NCBI RefSeq assembly: GCF_008831285.2
Contig: NC_045139.1
Coordinates: forward strand, 30,636,206 to 30,700,205
Length of the DNA: 64,000 nt
DNA from: Nymphaea colorata
Taxonomy: Eukaryota > Streptophyta > Magnoliopsida > Nymphaeales > Nymphaeaceae
Reading direction: 5' to 3'
Of this stretch, positions 1 to 9,553 are shown piece by piece. The notes under the pieces were generated by a model that had not been told where the DNA came from, did not search any database, and saw only the letters and a list, made by a program, of their open reading frames with translations. Made by a program: the position numbers and the translations under genes. Each line of letters begins with the position of its first letter. Within the stretch, counting starts at the first letter, position 1.

Positions 1-569
1 GAATCAATAAATCACAATTAGGCAAGCAACCAGGCAGGCAAAGCTTCGCTTCAAATTGAAGAACAAACTGTTGATAGAAACCATTCTACCAACAACCAAA
101 GAGGCAATTTACAATGAGGAATCAACATGAAACAACCAAACAAACATCACAAAAGAAAGGCGAAGAAGAAAATGAAGGCAAATGTAACTAAAATGCTGGA
201 AAAGATAGACATTCCTACATAATCCGGAAGGTTATTCCTAAATAGTCCTAGTCCGGGGAATGAATACATTTGTAAGCAGGTCTTGCTTTTTCTCACACTG
301 ATAAAGAAACTATACATAGTCAAGACTAAAGAACTGCAGCATTCTCAACACCACCATCATAACAACCAAACAGGAAACAGTTAGTGTTTCAGAATTTCCA
401 CCCCATTTTTCCAAAAGACTAATAACTTGGAATACTACAAATTTCACCAAAATGCAGTACAACAGCCACATCAGATATAAAAGCAAGACAAAGCAGCTTC
501 ACTCAAATCCAGCATCAAGAACGGTGAATTCCCACAAAACAACCAAACGAAATTACAGAAAGAGGTTGC
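1..569. other. Probable intron / flank, no coding signal
   Basis: Low-complexity, A-rich sequence with no exon that would continue the hydrolase exon at 570-959. If that gene continues, its next exon lies beyond the left edge of the window. Confidence 0.4.
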
Positions 570-959
570 CTGCCCAAGTAGGCTAAGAGCGTAGCAATCT
601 TATCCGAAGCTAGAGAAGAAGGGCAGCCAGTGAACGGACCAGCACCAAGCGGCGTGGAAGCTGCCATGGACAAACACCAAGGGAGGCTTAGGAGGCACTG
701 TTTCACTTGTTTTTTCCCTAAATCCGGTCTGGAATATGACCTCCATGTTCAAGCCAGAAGGTAGTTTGTGGAAGTGGCGATGCTGCCCTTCCTTCAGATC
801 GAAATTCAGCCGGGACTCCGGCGGTGCATTCAAGGAGGCATTGGGTAACCTCCGTTTTAGTGGGTATCTGATAGTCGGACAGTAGGAAGGGAGGTCTTGA
901 TGCAGACTTGGAAAGGGAAGAAGGAGGCGGTGGTGTTGAGTTGAGATGGGGAGGGCCAT
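570..959 (-). pseudogene. First exon of plastid-type alpha/beta-hydrolase, interrupted by a stop
   Basis: Reading from ATG 959, the exon starts with a Ser/Pro/Arg-rich stretch that looks like a plastid transit peptide. It then enters the start of an alpha/beta-hydrolase fold: PPLVFVHGSFHAAWCW, followed by HWLPFF, the strand and oxyanion region of this family. Translation stops at TAA 602-600 after SSFG. The same frame continues past the stop as DCYALSLLGQ, which is the expected family sequence, so one codon (usually an aromatic residue) appears to have become a stop. The exon could end at 570 in CAG followed by GCAACC, a GC-type donor or a mutated GT donor. No later exon (catalytic Ser, His) is seen before the window edge. 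It is either a decaying copy or carries a recent null mutation. A sequencing error at this one codon is the alternative. Confidence 0.6.
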
Positions 960-1139
960 GGCTGATGGCAGAGATGTTCCACTAGCAAACCAGAGCTTTT
1001 TGCTGATAGGCTGGAAATAGTGTTTCCGATATTTAGAAAAAATCGTTAATTTCCGATATTTCCATCGATTCAGGACCAGAATCGTTCCAGGAAACGGCCA
1101 CGCAGCAGCAGTGTTTTGCTCACATATCGCCAAATAGCA

Positions 1140-2956
1140 TTGTCGACATTCTGAGAAAACACCTCTAAAAAAGTTCGTTTTCAGAACATTTGGTTCTCTA
1201 ATCAGTTTTCAACATCTGGGTTTTGTGCTTGACCTTGATGGAGACAAACCATTCACGCCTTTCTGACAGCATGGTTTGGTTTTGTAAGTAAAAAGATGTT
1301 TTATCTGGAAACCCTTACCAAACACGCTCTAAATGGTTAATACATAAAATCTAAAATATTTATGTGTCACATAACTTTAAACTAAGCAAGAAACGAACAT
1401 ATCAAATTATAAAAAATACGTACTCAAATCTTAGGTCCACCCAAATCTGGAAGTAGTTCTGTTGGGGCCTCTGCTTCCTAGGGTATGAACTCCAATAGGA
1501 GATCAGACATAGATCCACAGATAGAGACCCTCAGCAAATAAGACTCACCACAAATCTCAAATGTACGGTTGACAAAAAAACATCCTTTTAAGGCTATGTT
1601 TGATAGTCTGATCAGAACAAAACAAAGGCTACCGCTGATTTTTAAACTATGGATATATGGTCAGTTTCCTTTTCCCTTAGACTAGAAATCCGTGGTTTCA
1701 TAAGACATATTACACAGATTCAAAATCCTCAGTTAAGAAATCCATGTTTGACTCTAAGCTATAAATTTAAGCTAATGTGGATTTCACCTAAAGTTGTGTT
1801 TGATTTCTCATGGATCTCAGGTCTGTGAGAGAATTAGTGATAGCTGAAACCCACACTTTTAACGAACCGTAGGTTTCAGCTTTAACCCCAACATGGATCT
1901 CAAGTCCAGACTAATTGTAAAAAGATTAATAATATAATAACGAAGAATAATGTGGATCCGAGATCTCGTTTGTTTCCACATGTGCCCCCACTGCTCCTAA
2001 TGTCAAGTCAAAGTTCCTGTTCCCAAGAGTTTGAAATAAGATTTGCCACAGAATGTTGAACAGCCATGAAATTTTTTAATATTGATGCTTGGTTTCAAAG
2101 TTTGCACTTGAAAAGATGAAGGCCCAAGAAAAAACGAGCACACAGGTTCTATTTAAATATCAGATCACCGCTCAATTTTTCAAAGTTCACATGTTTCCCC
2201 TCAAGAAAATTTTTGTAAAGAGCCGTCTTATTGACGAGATGTTAAAAAAAATCAATGTTTTGATTATGGAAATAGAACGTTGTATTAAAATTTATAAAAA
2301 AAAAACATGTTTTAAATATGAGAAAATATAAAATATATATCATTTAGCTTTATCACTTTATAAACTTGCTAATGAATTAAATTAAAGTAGAGTGGGGTCA
2401 ACTGCTTGAAAAGCTGGCCACAAGTAATCACATAACCAGGGAGGAACATGCCTCTCAACTTTTCAAACACACATAAACAAGTGTATGTATTTGCATATCC
2501 GTGAGTAAAACTTTACACAACAAATTTTTTAGATCCACCACTGCTTAATCCATTCGAGTAAACTCACCATGTTGCACTGATTCTTGGAACATCCTATTAT
2601 CCGGATCCGCGCTGAACCAAATTACCAATGTTCTTTGGATCGTTTTCTTGTGTTCGGACTTGTTAGTTTGCAATTTACAGTTGCTAACTTTTTTAAAATC
2701 AACGAAGGAGGAATTTTAATTGATTTAAGAATTAATGACAATGTCTAATTGACATGTGTATGGTTTAAAATTTTATGCTCATGAAAAAAAAAACTGCATC
2801 TTGATTTTTAGATGTTATTCTGCAGTTTTTGGAAAATAAGAAATCAAACTCTTTACATTTTCCAAGAGTTAAAAAATAGGAGATATTTTGACCTGCCAAA
2901 CCCGTGGTCAAACTTTTTAACAGTGTAAGAACAAAATTTCTGGTAATACCATACCA
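1140..2956. other. AT-rich intergenic spacer
   Basis: No ORF with recognisable content. The short ORF at 2089-2331 is Lys-rich low complexity and is not supported as a gene. Confidence 0.5.
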
Positions 2957-2964
2957 GCCGTCAG

Positions 2965-3164
2965 CAGTGGCGGAGCCAGCGTGGGGCAGGTGTGGGCGCC
3001 TGCCCACGCCAGCTCAAGAAAACTCCATATGAAATGGAGTCTCAACCCAGCTTCACCCCTGTGTTGCCCACGCCAATATTTGCTTTATTTTTAAAATAAC
3101 AGAAAATTTTTTCACAAATTATGTACTAGTGCCCCATAGCCAAAAATTTCTGGCTCCGCCACTG
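2965..3164. mobile_element. hAT-type MITE, 200 bp, with 8-bp TSD
   Basis: The element begins CAGTGGCGGAGCCAG and ends with the exact reverse complement, giving 15-bp terminal inverted repeats. It is flanked by a perfect 8-bp direct repeat GCCGTCAG (2957-2964 and 3165-3172). The 8-bp duplication and the CAGTGGCGGAGCC terminus are typical of the hAT superfamily. It has no coding capacity and is therefore non-autonomous. It sits about 115 bp upstream of the mannose-6-phosphate isomerase ATG, in what would be that gene's promoter. Confidence 0.92.
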
Positions 3165-3278
3165 GCCGTCAGGCCCGTTGACAAAGCTCTCTTTCCTTGC
3201 TCTCTTCAAATCTCAGTCCGTCCTTCTATATATCTGTACCTTATCTTTATATCTGGCGGAGGAGGAGGACGGGCGGAG

Positions 3279-3552
3279 ATGAAGCCATTGAAGCCGGTGT
3301 TCTTGAAATGCGCCGTGCAGAAGTACGAGTGGGGAAAGAGAGCGCGGCAGCGAGGATCTTCTCGCGAAACTCCGGCTGCCCAATTGAAGACAAGCCGTAT
3401 GCAGAGCTGTGGATGGGTACCCACGACTCCGGGCCCTCTCTGGTGTTGTTTTCCGGTAGCAGCCCTGACTCAGAGTTTCTCCCATTCAAGGAGTGGTTGT
3501 CACAGAATCCGGAAGTTCTCGCGGACAGGGTGGTCTGGAGGTGGGGGGCGGA
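3279..3552 (+). pseudogene. Mannose-6-phosphate isomerase 5' exon, frameshifted and truncated
   Basis: From ATG 3279 the frame reads MKPLKPVFLKCAVQKYEWGK, the N-terminus of plant type I phosphomannose isomerase. This enzyme interconverts mannose-6-P and fructose-6-P in the cytosol for GDP-mannose and ascorbate synthesis. Near 3337 a small deletion shifts the frame, and the family sequence resumes one frame over with ESAAARIFSRNSGCPIEDKP, then AELWMGTHDSGPS and further downstream WGAD. Homology stops near 3552, where the next family block (LPFLFKVLS) should follow. The sequence there is instead the end of the degenerate element read on the opposite strand. The zinc-binding residues of the enzyme lie downstream and are absent, so no enzyme can be made. 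Confidence 0.8.
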
Positions 3553-5186
3553 CCCTGCTTGGTCCTCGGTTCAACCCTTACAAACCGGCTGGATTTTTTG
3601 CTCGTATCAAATCCACCCTCCTTAAAATGAGCTTGTCCCCAAGCTCTTGCTTTACCTTTTTCCGGATGGGTCTGAGTTTCACGTGCTACCCACGTACATT
3701 TTTCCTTTGGTCCATAGTCTCGGGGTAGTACTGCAAGTGAGTTCCTCTGGTTGAGGAAGCATCCTCTCGGCCCTTTCTTAAAAACTTGAGTAAAGACCCG
3801 AGTTGTCTTACTCGTTGTTCTTCGATGTAACTGTCTGGGGCCGTAGTCTCTAGGCAGCTGCCCGATTTGAAGTCTTTGCTGCCCTTGCAGCTGTTTGCTC
3901 CCGCTTATGCTCGTTTTCAGTGTGGTGGTCTGCCCGTGATTATGCGATTGCCAAGTGTTACTGCTCACTGGGACAGGCCACTGCGCTTCTGCTGCGCGCT
4001 CACTGTAGTTGGGGCCTAGTAATAAGCCTTGCATGTCTTGATGATCCCTTAACTCCCGACTACAGTTTGGAGAGTCTGGAAACTGGTATGCTCTCCAACG
4101 CTCTGGGTAGAGTTTTTCAATGTAGTTACCTAGAGTAGGTAAGTTATGTTGCCGACCACCCTTCCTAGAATGTATCTGACGCTGGGAAGAGGGACGCTGG
4201 GAAGAGGCGAAGGTGGTCACGGTGTACTGATCACCGGCTGCTCCTATTTCTGTCACCTTAAGGTCATGACGTCCCTCAATAAAGCTTCAATGTTCTTCTT
4301 CAGACTCAGGGAGGATTCCGTCTTTTTCTGCTAGGAGCTCTTCTTGGAACTGCTCCCGGATGTTAAGTGGTTTGGTTCTTTGCTTATACCCGGGTTTATT
4401 AGAGCCCTTTTTGTTTTTGTTAGAGGCGGCAACTACCTCTTTTCCTGCTTGGCGCGTAACAAGAGGGAGTCTCTTGTCTTGGGCTCTATCTACTTTGGCG
4501 TTTTGACTTGCCAATTCTTGAGTCGCCTAGTGTTGGAGTTTCTTCTGTGTTTTCTTGTTGGGAGACTCTAAGAAGTCGTGATCCATACGACCCTCCTTAG
4601 GTTGGTTCTTACTCGTAAGGATACTAGGAGATGGTAATAACCCTTTGCTGCCCGTGGCTGGCTGCCCCATTGTTTCTATCTCTGTTTGCTCACGGGTTTC
4701 ACGATTCCATGGCTCATCTGCCCATCTGAAAGGTGAAGCTAGGGTGAAGATTTCTTCGTTGCTCTGCCTTAGCCTTTCTTTAGGACTTGCCTCAGGCGTT
4801 TGTCCTTCAAGGGGTGTCGCCCTACTTTCTGCTCGTGTTAGGCTAGATGAACACCCTTCATTCGAGTTTGAACACGCACTGTTACTTTCCCTTAATTTCT
4901 CTTGTTCTGGCGTCTTGGAAGGTTCGGGTAAGGGAAGTAACCCTCTATAGATGCCAGTGGAGTGCTTCGTGTCTCTCCGTCTTACCGACTCATTCTGTTG
5001 ATCGGGCCTTTGGTTCTCAATTGTTGCTCTAGGCTGATCCCATCCCAAAGGCCGTATAGCACTGATTGCCTTGGCTGGGGCCAAGTATGCCTTTAGTATC
5101 TTTTGATGTGATACTCGTGCTGCTATTAGGGATAACGCTAGGAGGGGCTCCAAGTATCCCTTTTTCTGAAATCTTAATCCTCGCAC
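3553..5186 (-). pseudogene. Degenerate polyprotein-like ORF remnant of a repetitive element
   Basis: Three long open stretches (5186-4527, 4514-4287, 4256-3486) lie in the same minus-strand frame and are separated by only two stop clusters. They behave as one decayed reading frame of about 550 codons. The content is basic, Ser/Pro/Gln-rich and partly repetitive; LPRDYGP occurs twice. Near its end it reads GQAHFKEGGFDTSK over a purine-rich stretch. This resembles the final residues and polypurine tract of Ty3/gypsy polyproteins before the 3' LTR. No reverse transcriptase, integrase or LTR was identified, so the retroelement assignment is an inference. It abuts the isomerase exon at about 3552. 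Confidence 0.4.
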
Positions 5187-6012
5187 GTTCTGAAGGCTTG
5201 AGGGCGTTTATGTGGGCACACCCTCGACTTGGCACTTCTATTTCTTCATTGCTTGAAGAATCGGTGCTACTATCATCTTCGGATTCAGACGAAGCTTCAT
5301 CTTCGCTTTCTGGCTTGTACTCTTTTGGCATCATGTTCATAGGCATCTTACAAGAAGGAGAGGATTTATCATCCTCACTAGACGAATCTGATTCTGTTTC
5401 AGTATTGGATTCAGTCGCAAGTTCAGTCCGTCTATTATCATTTGTTGCTTTCTTTTTTCTGATCGACTCTCTGTGATCCATCCTGTCGAGCATCACATTA
5501 ATCTTTTCGAGCACTTCGTCCCATGTAAGAGGTCTTGTGCTTTGGTCAATCGGTCCATAATGCTCTTCTTCATCGTTAGGCTCATAATAAGATTCTCTTT
5601 GCTTTTCGGCCACAGGTGAGAGTCTTTCTTCTAGCACGAAGCGAAGACTCGAGAAACCAACTTTTATAACATCTCCATGGTAGATTGGCGCCCATACTTT
5701 ATATTCCATTTCGTGTCCGGCCACAAGAAGTCTACCCGTGTAAGTGGTTTTGACGATCCACATTTCTTGGGTGTCCCTATGTATGGCCAACTCAAAATGA
5801 CGCCCTTTTATGCTAAGGTGTCGGAATCTCAAGTCACACTCGGGATTACTCCCAGCTTGGATGTAAGTCCATTTTGGGGCTTGATCCCAAGCATGTCCAT
5901 GGATCAACGTATCCTTCCGAATGCAAACGCCATTTTCGTAGGTGCTAAGGAATGTGTCCATTGTCGGTCTACTAGACGAGCACCTCGTTCTGTCTTCTAA
6001 ACTATCAAGCAA
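5029..6012 (-). CDS. FHA-like domain protein with acidic Ser/Glu tail (repeat-associated)
   Basis: This is a 327-aa ORF. An internal ATG at residue 18 (MDTFLST) is the likelier start, because the preceding residues look like leader. Residues about 50-130 match the layout of a forkhead-associated (phosphothreonine-binding) domain: GSNPECDLRFRHLSIKGRHF gives the G-S...L...S..H core. It is followed by TGRLLVAG and YHGDVIKVG in place of the usual NGT and L..GD.I.lG. The Asn of NGT is not present, so phosphopeptide binding is uncertain. Residues about 190-270 are acidic and Ser/Glu-rich. The C-terminus repeats KGILG twice, then the ORF stops and the degenerate frame below it (3553-5186) takes over in another frame. 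It may be the 5' ORF of a mobile element or a captured FHA gene. Confidence 0.45.
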   Translation of the reverse strand: MLDSLEDRTRCSSSRPTMDTFLSTYENGVCIRKDTLIHGHAWDQAPKWTYIQAGSNPECDLRFRHLSIKGRHFELAIHRDTQEMWIVKTTYTGRLLVAGHEMEYKVWAPIYHGDVIKVGFSSLRFVLEERLSPVAEKQRESYYEPNDEEEHYGPIDQSTRPLTWDEVLEKINVMLDRMDHRESIRKKKATNDNRRTELATESNTETESDSSSEDDKSSPSCKMPMNMMPKEYKPESEDEASSESEDDSSTDSSSNEEIEVPSRGCAHINALKPSERARIKISEKGILGAPPSVIPNSSTSITSKDTKGILGPSQGNQCYTAFGMGSA

Positions 6013-6491
6013 ACTGCCAAATCATAATTGTGATAATAGAGTACTGCTGACAAAAATAATAATTTGTTGAAATTGAAGCTGAATTTTCCGTTCGCTTTTG
6101 ATGATAAATTGAGGTTGCGTTTTTCATGATCTCTTTTTCCTTCGATTGTACTGGTTAGAACTGGATATAAAAATCATCAACCCAATTCAACTAATTTTTT
6201 CTACTAAATCCTTGCTCCGTTTTCCTTTCTAGCAAGTTCAACATCGTTATTGAAGACAGTCTTCCTTTACTAAGGTTTGGGATTTAGAGTAACTTTAGTT
6301 GTTTGTTTGATCTATTTCTTCTTTTTTTTTAAGGGAAGTAACTTTTTTCTCTAGATAATGCTCCTTCCTATGGAAGAACATAAAAGTGTAAACCCAGTAA
6401 TCAAACCATAATTAACGAATCTGTGTTGTTCGTTTGAGTGAATAAACTTGTTCCCGTGATTTCTAGCTAAATGGTATCGAATATTTAGAAA
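6013..6491. other. AT-rich spacer
   Basis: No coding or structural signal seen. Confidence 0.5.
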
Positions 6492-7071
6492 GTATAATTT
6501 CATTTCAATTTTTTAAAGGCATAATTTGAAGAGCGGTTTGAAACCGTCAGCCCTTATAGAAATTTCTATTTTCCTCTATAAACCAACAACGTTGGTTAAG
6601 TGTAAGGCTCACTTGAGTTGAAACACCTTTTAAAAAGGTTACTGGTTCGTCATCTCAACTGCTTTCTCTGTCCCAAGGCAAACTCCAAAGATTCCTCCAA
6701 ACGCCACAGCTTTGAAGACTTCCTGTGAAAATTTCTTGAATTTACATTTTCTTTAAAGTTAAAAATTTCCCCAGTCCCTTCTTACTCTATAAGAAAGCCA
6801 TCCTCTGCACACAAACTCCACGCTTGGGAAGAGACCATGGGGTTATTAACTTATGCTTTAAATTTAACAATGGGTTTAAGAGGTTTTGGAGAAAATAATT
6901 CTAAGGCAAGCTGATATATTATAAATTTAATTGAAGATTCCATCCAATCTCTTATATTTTTCAATTTGTATCGGTGATCCCTTTACAGCAACATTCTTCA
7001 AAATAAAAAAACAGCTCCACTTCACAGTTTTGAAAACCTTCTATGAAAAAATTTCCCTACTCTTGCATGCC

Positions 7072-7077
7072 TATAAA
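7072..7077 (+). promoter_or_regulatory. TATA box of the left AAA-ATPase copy
   Basis: TATAAA lies 72 bp before ATG 7149, within the motif GCATGC-CTATAAAGCAGAGC. This motif is conserved with the intact gene (21079-21074) and the right arm. Confidence 0.6.
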
Positions 7078-7148
7078 GCAGAGCAAGGAAACCATCCATC
7101 TCTCCACACAAATTTCTTCTTCAGTAGAGAGAGCAAGAGAGACAGAGA

Positions 7149-7817
7149 ATGGCGTTCTCCAACGCAGGGACAATCTCGAAGATTGCCTCCGTCGCCGCTT
7201 CCGCGATGCTCGCAGGCAGAATCGTCAACGACTTCCTCCCTCCCCACTTCCGCCACTTACTCCTCTCCCGCTTCTGCAACTTCTTCCCCTCCCACCGCTC
7301 CGTGGTGGTCGAGGAGTATAATGAGTTCGCGGTGAACAGGCTCTACGAGGCCGCGGAAGTCTATCTCTCCACCAGGATCTCTCCCTCCAACACCCGACTG
7401 AAAGTCGGCAAGCAGGACAGGGAAAAAGGGTTCCTGGTTACTATGGATAAGGGCGAAGAGATTGTCGACGTCTTCGACGGATTCAAGGTAACGTGGAGAT
7501 TCGTCTGCGCAAAGACAGAAAAGAGGGTTCCCAACAGCCATGGCGGCTCTTCCTTGAGGGAAACTCGCTACTTCGAGCTCTCCTTCGACAAGATTCACAG
7601 GGACAAGGTGTTGAGCTCGTACTTCGCTCACGTACTGGACAGAGCCCAGGCCATAAAGGACGAGAACACCCCAGTTAAGATCTTCACTCTGAGCGAGAGG
7701 TATCGGTTTGGCGACCGCAATGGACTCTGGAGCTCGGTGGTGCTTGACCACCCTTCAACTTTCCAGACGTTGGCAATGGAGGAATCTCAACACCTTGTCC
7801 CTCTGTCAAATATGTGA
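7149..7817 (+). CDS. Truncated AAA-ATPase (N-terminal part only), left arm of inverted repeat
   Basis: An open frame of 222 aa is closely similar to residues 1-208 of the intact AAA-ATPase at 19476-20987. It keeps the N-terminal hydrophobic segment (ISKIASVAASAML) and the AAA-associated N domain up to TLAMEESQ. It then leaves the family sequence and ends after HLVPLSNM, where the inverted copy begins. The entire ATPase module (Walker A, Walker B, arginine finger) is missing. If translated it would be a membrane-targeted N domain without ATPase. If transcribed further it would form a hairpin with the right arm. There are no internal stops despite its fragmentary nature. Confidence 0.6.
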   Translation: MAFSNAGTISKIASVAASAMLAGRIVNDFLPPHFRHLLLSRFCNFFPSHRSVVVEEYNEFAVNRLYEAAEVYLSTRISPSNTRLKVGKQDREKGFLVTMDKGEEIVDVFDGFKVTWRFVCAKTEKRVPNSHGGSSLRETRYFELSFDKIHRDKVLSSYFAHVLDRAQAIKDENTPVKIFTLSERYRFGDRNGLWSSVVLDHPSTFQTLAMEESQHLVPLSNM

Positions 7818-8412
7818 GGGAAGTACGAGCTCAACACCTTGTCCCTGTGAATCTTGTCGAAGGAGAGCTCGAAGTAGCGAGTTTCCCTCATGGAAGAGCC
7901 GCCATGGCTGTTGAGAACCCTCTTCTCTGTCTCTGTGCAGACGAATCTCCACGTTACCTTGAATCCGTCGAAGACGTCGACAATCTCTTCGCCCTTATCC
8001 ATAGTAACCAGGAACCCTTTTTCCCTGTCCTGCTTGCCGACTTTCAGTCGGGTGTTGGAGGGAGAGACCCTGGTGGAGAGATAGACTTCCGCGGCCTCGT
8101 AGAGCCTGGTGCGAGCCTGTTCACCGCGAACTCATTATACTCCTCGACCACCAGGGAGCGGCGGGAGAAGAGGTTGCAGAAGCGAGAGAGGAGTAAGTGG
8201 AGGGAGGAAGTCGTTGAAGATTCTGCCTGCGAGCATAGCGGAAGGGGCGACGGAGTTAATCTTCGAGATTGTCCCTGCGTTGGAGAACGCCATACTCTCT
8301 CTCTCTTGCTCTCTCTACTGAAGAAGAAATTTGTGTGGAGAGATGGATGGTTTCCTTGCTCTGCTTTATAGGCATGCAAGAGTAAGGAAATTTTTTCATA
8401 GAAGGTTTTCAA
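7799..8412 (-). pseudogene. AAA-ATPase 5' fragment, right arm of inverted repeat
   Basis: This is the reverse-complement counterpart of 7027-7629. The start codon region (complement of about 8291-8293) and leader are recognisable. A deletion after the first 20 or so codons removes part of LPPHFRH, and an 11-bp insertion near 8110 breaks the frame after EEYNEFAVNRL. The frame recovers as MDKGEEIVDVFDGFK and runs to about 7800. The direct duplicate CTCAACACCTTGTCCCT (about 7786 and 7829) marks a template-switch-like junction with the left arm. Confidence 0.75.
8365..8370 (-). promoter_or_regulatory. TATA box of the right AAA-ATPase copy
   Basis: TATAAA on the minus strand is in the same conserved context as 7072-7077. 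The two promoters point at each other across the inverted repeat. Confidence 0.5.
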
Positions 8413-8587
8413 CGCAAGTGAGCCTTACACTTAACCAACGTTGTTGGTTTATAGAGGAAAATAGAAATTTCTGTAAGGGCTGACGGTTTCAAACCGCTCT
8501 TCAAATTATGCCTTTAAAAATTTGAAATCAAATTATACATTAAGTTATATATGTAAAAAAAAAAATCTGGAAGAAAGAGAGAGAGAG

Positions 8588-8643
8588 CAAAGAAACAAAA
8601 AGAAAAACCACACACGTGAGAAAGAGAGAGAGAGGGATGTTAC
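8588..8643 (+). repeat. Direct repeat copy 1 flanking the ABC1K palindrome block
   Basis: The 56-nt segment CAAAGAAACAAAAAGAAAAA ... GAGGGATGTTAC recurs in the same orientation at 13617-13670. It differs only in the length and purity of its internal GA tract. Confidence 0.85.
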
Positions 8644-8699
8644 GGGATTGGAGGAATCTTTGGAGTTTGCCTTGGGACAGAGAAAGCAGTTGAGATGGG

Positions 8700-9429
8700 G
8701 CAGGAGAATAATATAACCAATGTAAATAATAATATAATGACAATAAATATAGTTGTTTTGAAAATGTGTTTGATACAACACAAGTCACGTCATCTGATAT
8801 AGCATATTTGTTTTGGCTTCCTAATATGAGATGGAAACCGACATTGATTTGTACCTTTTCGAAGAGTAGGACCATTGATAAAATTCATCCTCAAGAGTTA
8901 AGAAGGAAACTGGTAAAACAATATTTGGCATGAGAACATGGGTGAAAAAGAATCATTACTGACATGCAGTAATATCATTACTAAAGGTAACAATGGTTGT
9001 ATCATAACTGCTCGGGCAGTGAATGCATATGTGATATATAGAAGGTGTGCCACCTATTTAATTTCGGTAGGTATTATGCAGAAGAAAGATGTTTATTAAA
9101 GGCTATAAGTATACTTGAACAAAATTGGTCGACTACTATTGATACCTTTGTTTTGTATTCTTCTCACGTGCAATACATTATTTTGTAGCATTTGCGTGTC
9201 GTATACTATCTATCTATCTATATATATATCCACTTATAAAAGAATCACATCCACTTATAAAAGAATCACATCTGGTCCTTTCCAAATTTCTTCAACTCGT
9301 TTTCTTCCTGCGGACACCTCGACTAATTATCTCCTTAAACAAGTACAGACCGCAACTGTTTATACTTCTATTCACGCGTTGAACTGGTTCGTTATCTCTT
9401 GCATTGATATTTATGATTATTTAATTTCA
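8700..9429. other. AT-rich spacer with short TATC/TA repeat
   Basis: A short TATC/TA microsatellite lies near 9205-9230. The duplicate TCCACTTATAAAAGAATCACA occurs twice in tandem at about 9229-9270. No gene seen. Confidence 0.5.
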
Positions 9430-9553
9430 CTAGCAAAACCAAAAATTTTCGCTGGCGGGGGTTCTAATTCAATAACTTTAATGCTTTTAGGGGCGCTTAT
9501 ATATAGGTAATCAAATGTATCAAATTATTAATGCAAAAATTTGCTCCGCCACT
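9430..9553. mobile_element. hAT-like MITE remnant at the edge of the ABC1K duplication
   Basis: The right end reads AGTGGCGGAGCAAATTTTTG on the minus strand, matching the hAT-type terminus seen at 2965. The left side has a degenerate counterpart (CTAGCAAAACCAAAAATTTT then GCTGGCGGGGG). No convincing target duplication is visible. Homology to the ABC1K gene begins at the very next bases (CTTCAAGAAAA), so the element end coincides with the duplication breakpoint. Confidence 0.45.

Larger units (their letters stand above)
6492..8698. repeat. Inverted duplication of AAA-ATPase 5' region (imperfect hairpin)
   Basis: The left arm runs from 6492-6632 (block A) and 6655-6700 (block B) through 7027-7629 (block C: promoter, leader, first 160 or so codons). 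The reverse complement follows: C at about 7810-8413, A fused directly to C at 8413-8538, then an insertion (8540-8645), then B at 8650-8698. The A/C fusion in the right arm falls at GTTGAAA, which is shared between the end of A and the start of C. This indicates a microhomology deletion. The loop is about 180 bp (7630-7810). The arms differ by substitutions and several small indels, so this inversion is older than the neighbouring ABC1K palindrome. Both arms share substitutions absent from the intact gene at 19476-20987. Confidence 0.88.

Noticed and set aside
3129-3728. 199-aa plus-strand ORF
   Set aside because: Only about 20 residues (the isomerase N-terminus) are real; after the frameshift the frame is noise running over the opposite-strand element.
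3553-6012. Complete LTR retrotransposon or pararetrovirus
   Set aside because: No reverse transcriptase motif, LTR pair or primer-binding site could be found; only the end-of-polyprotein resemblance supports it.
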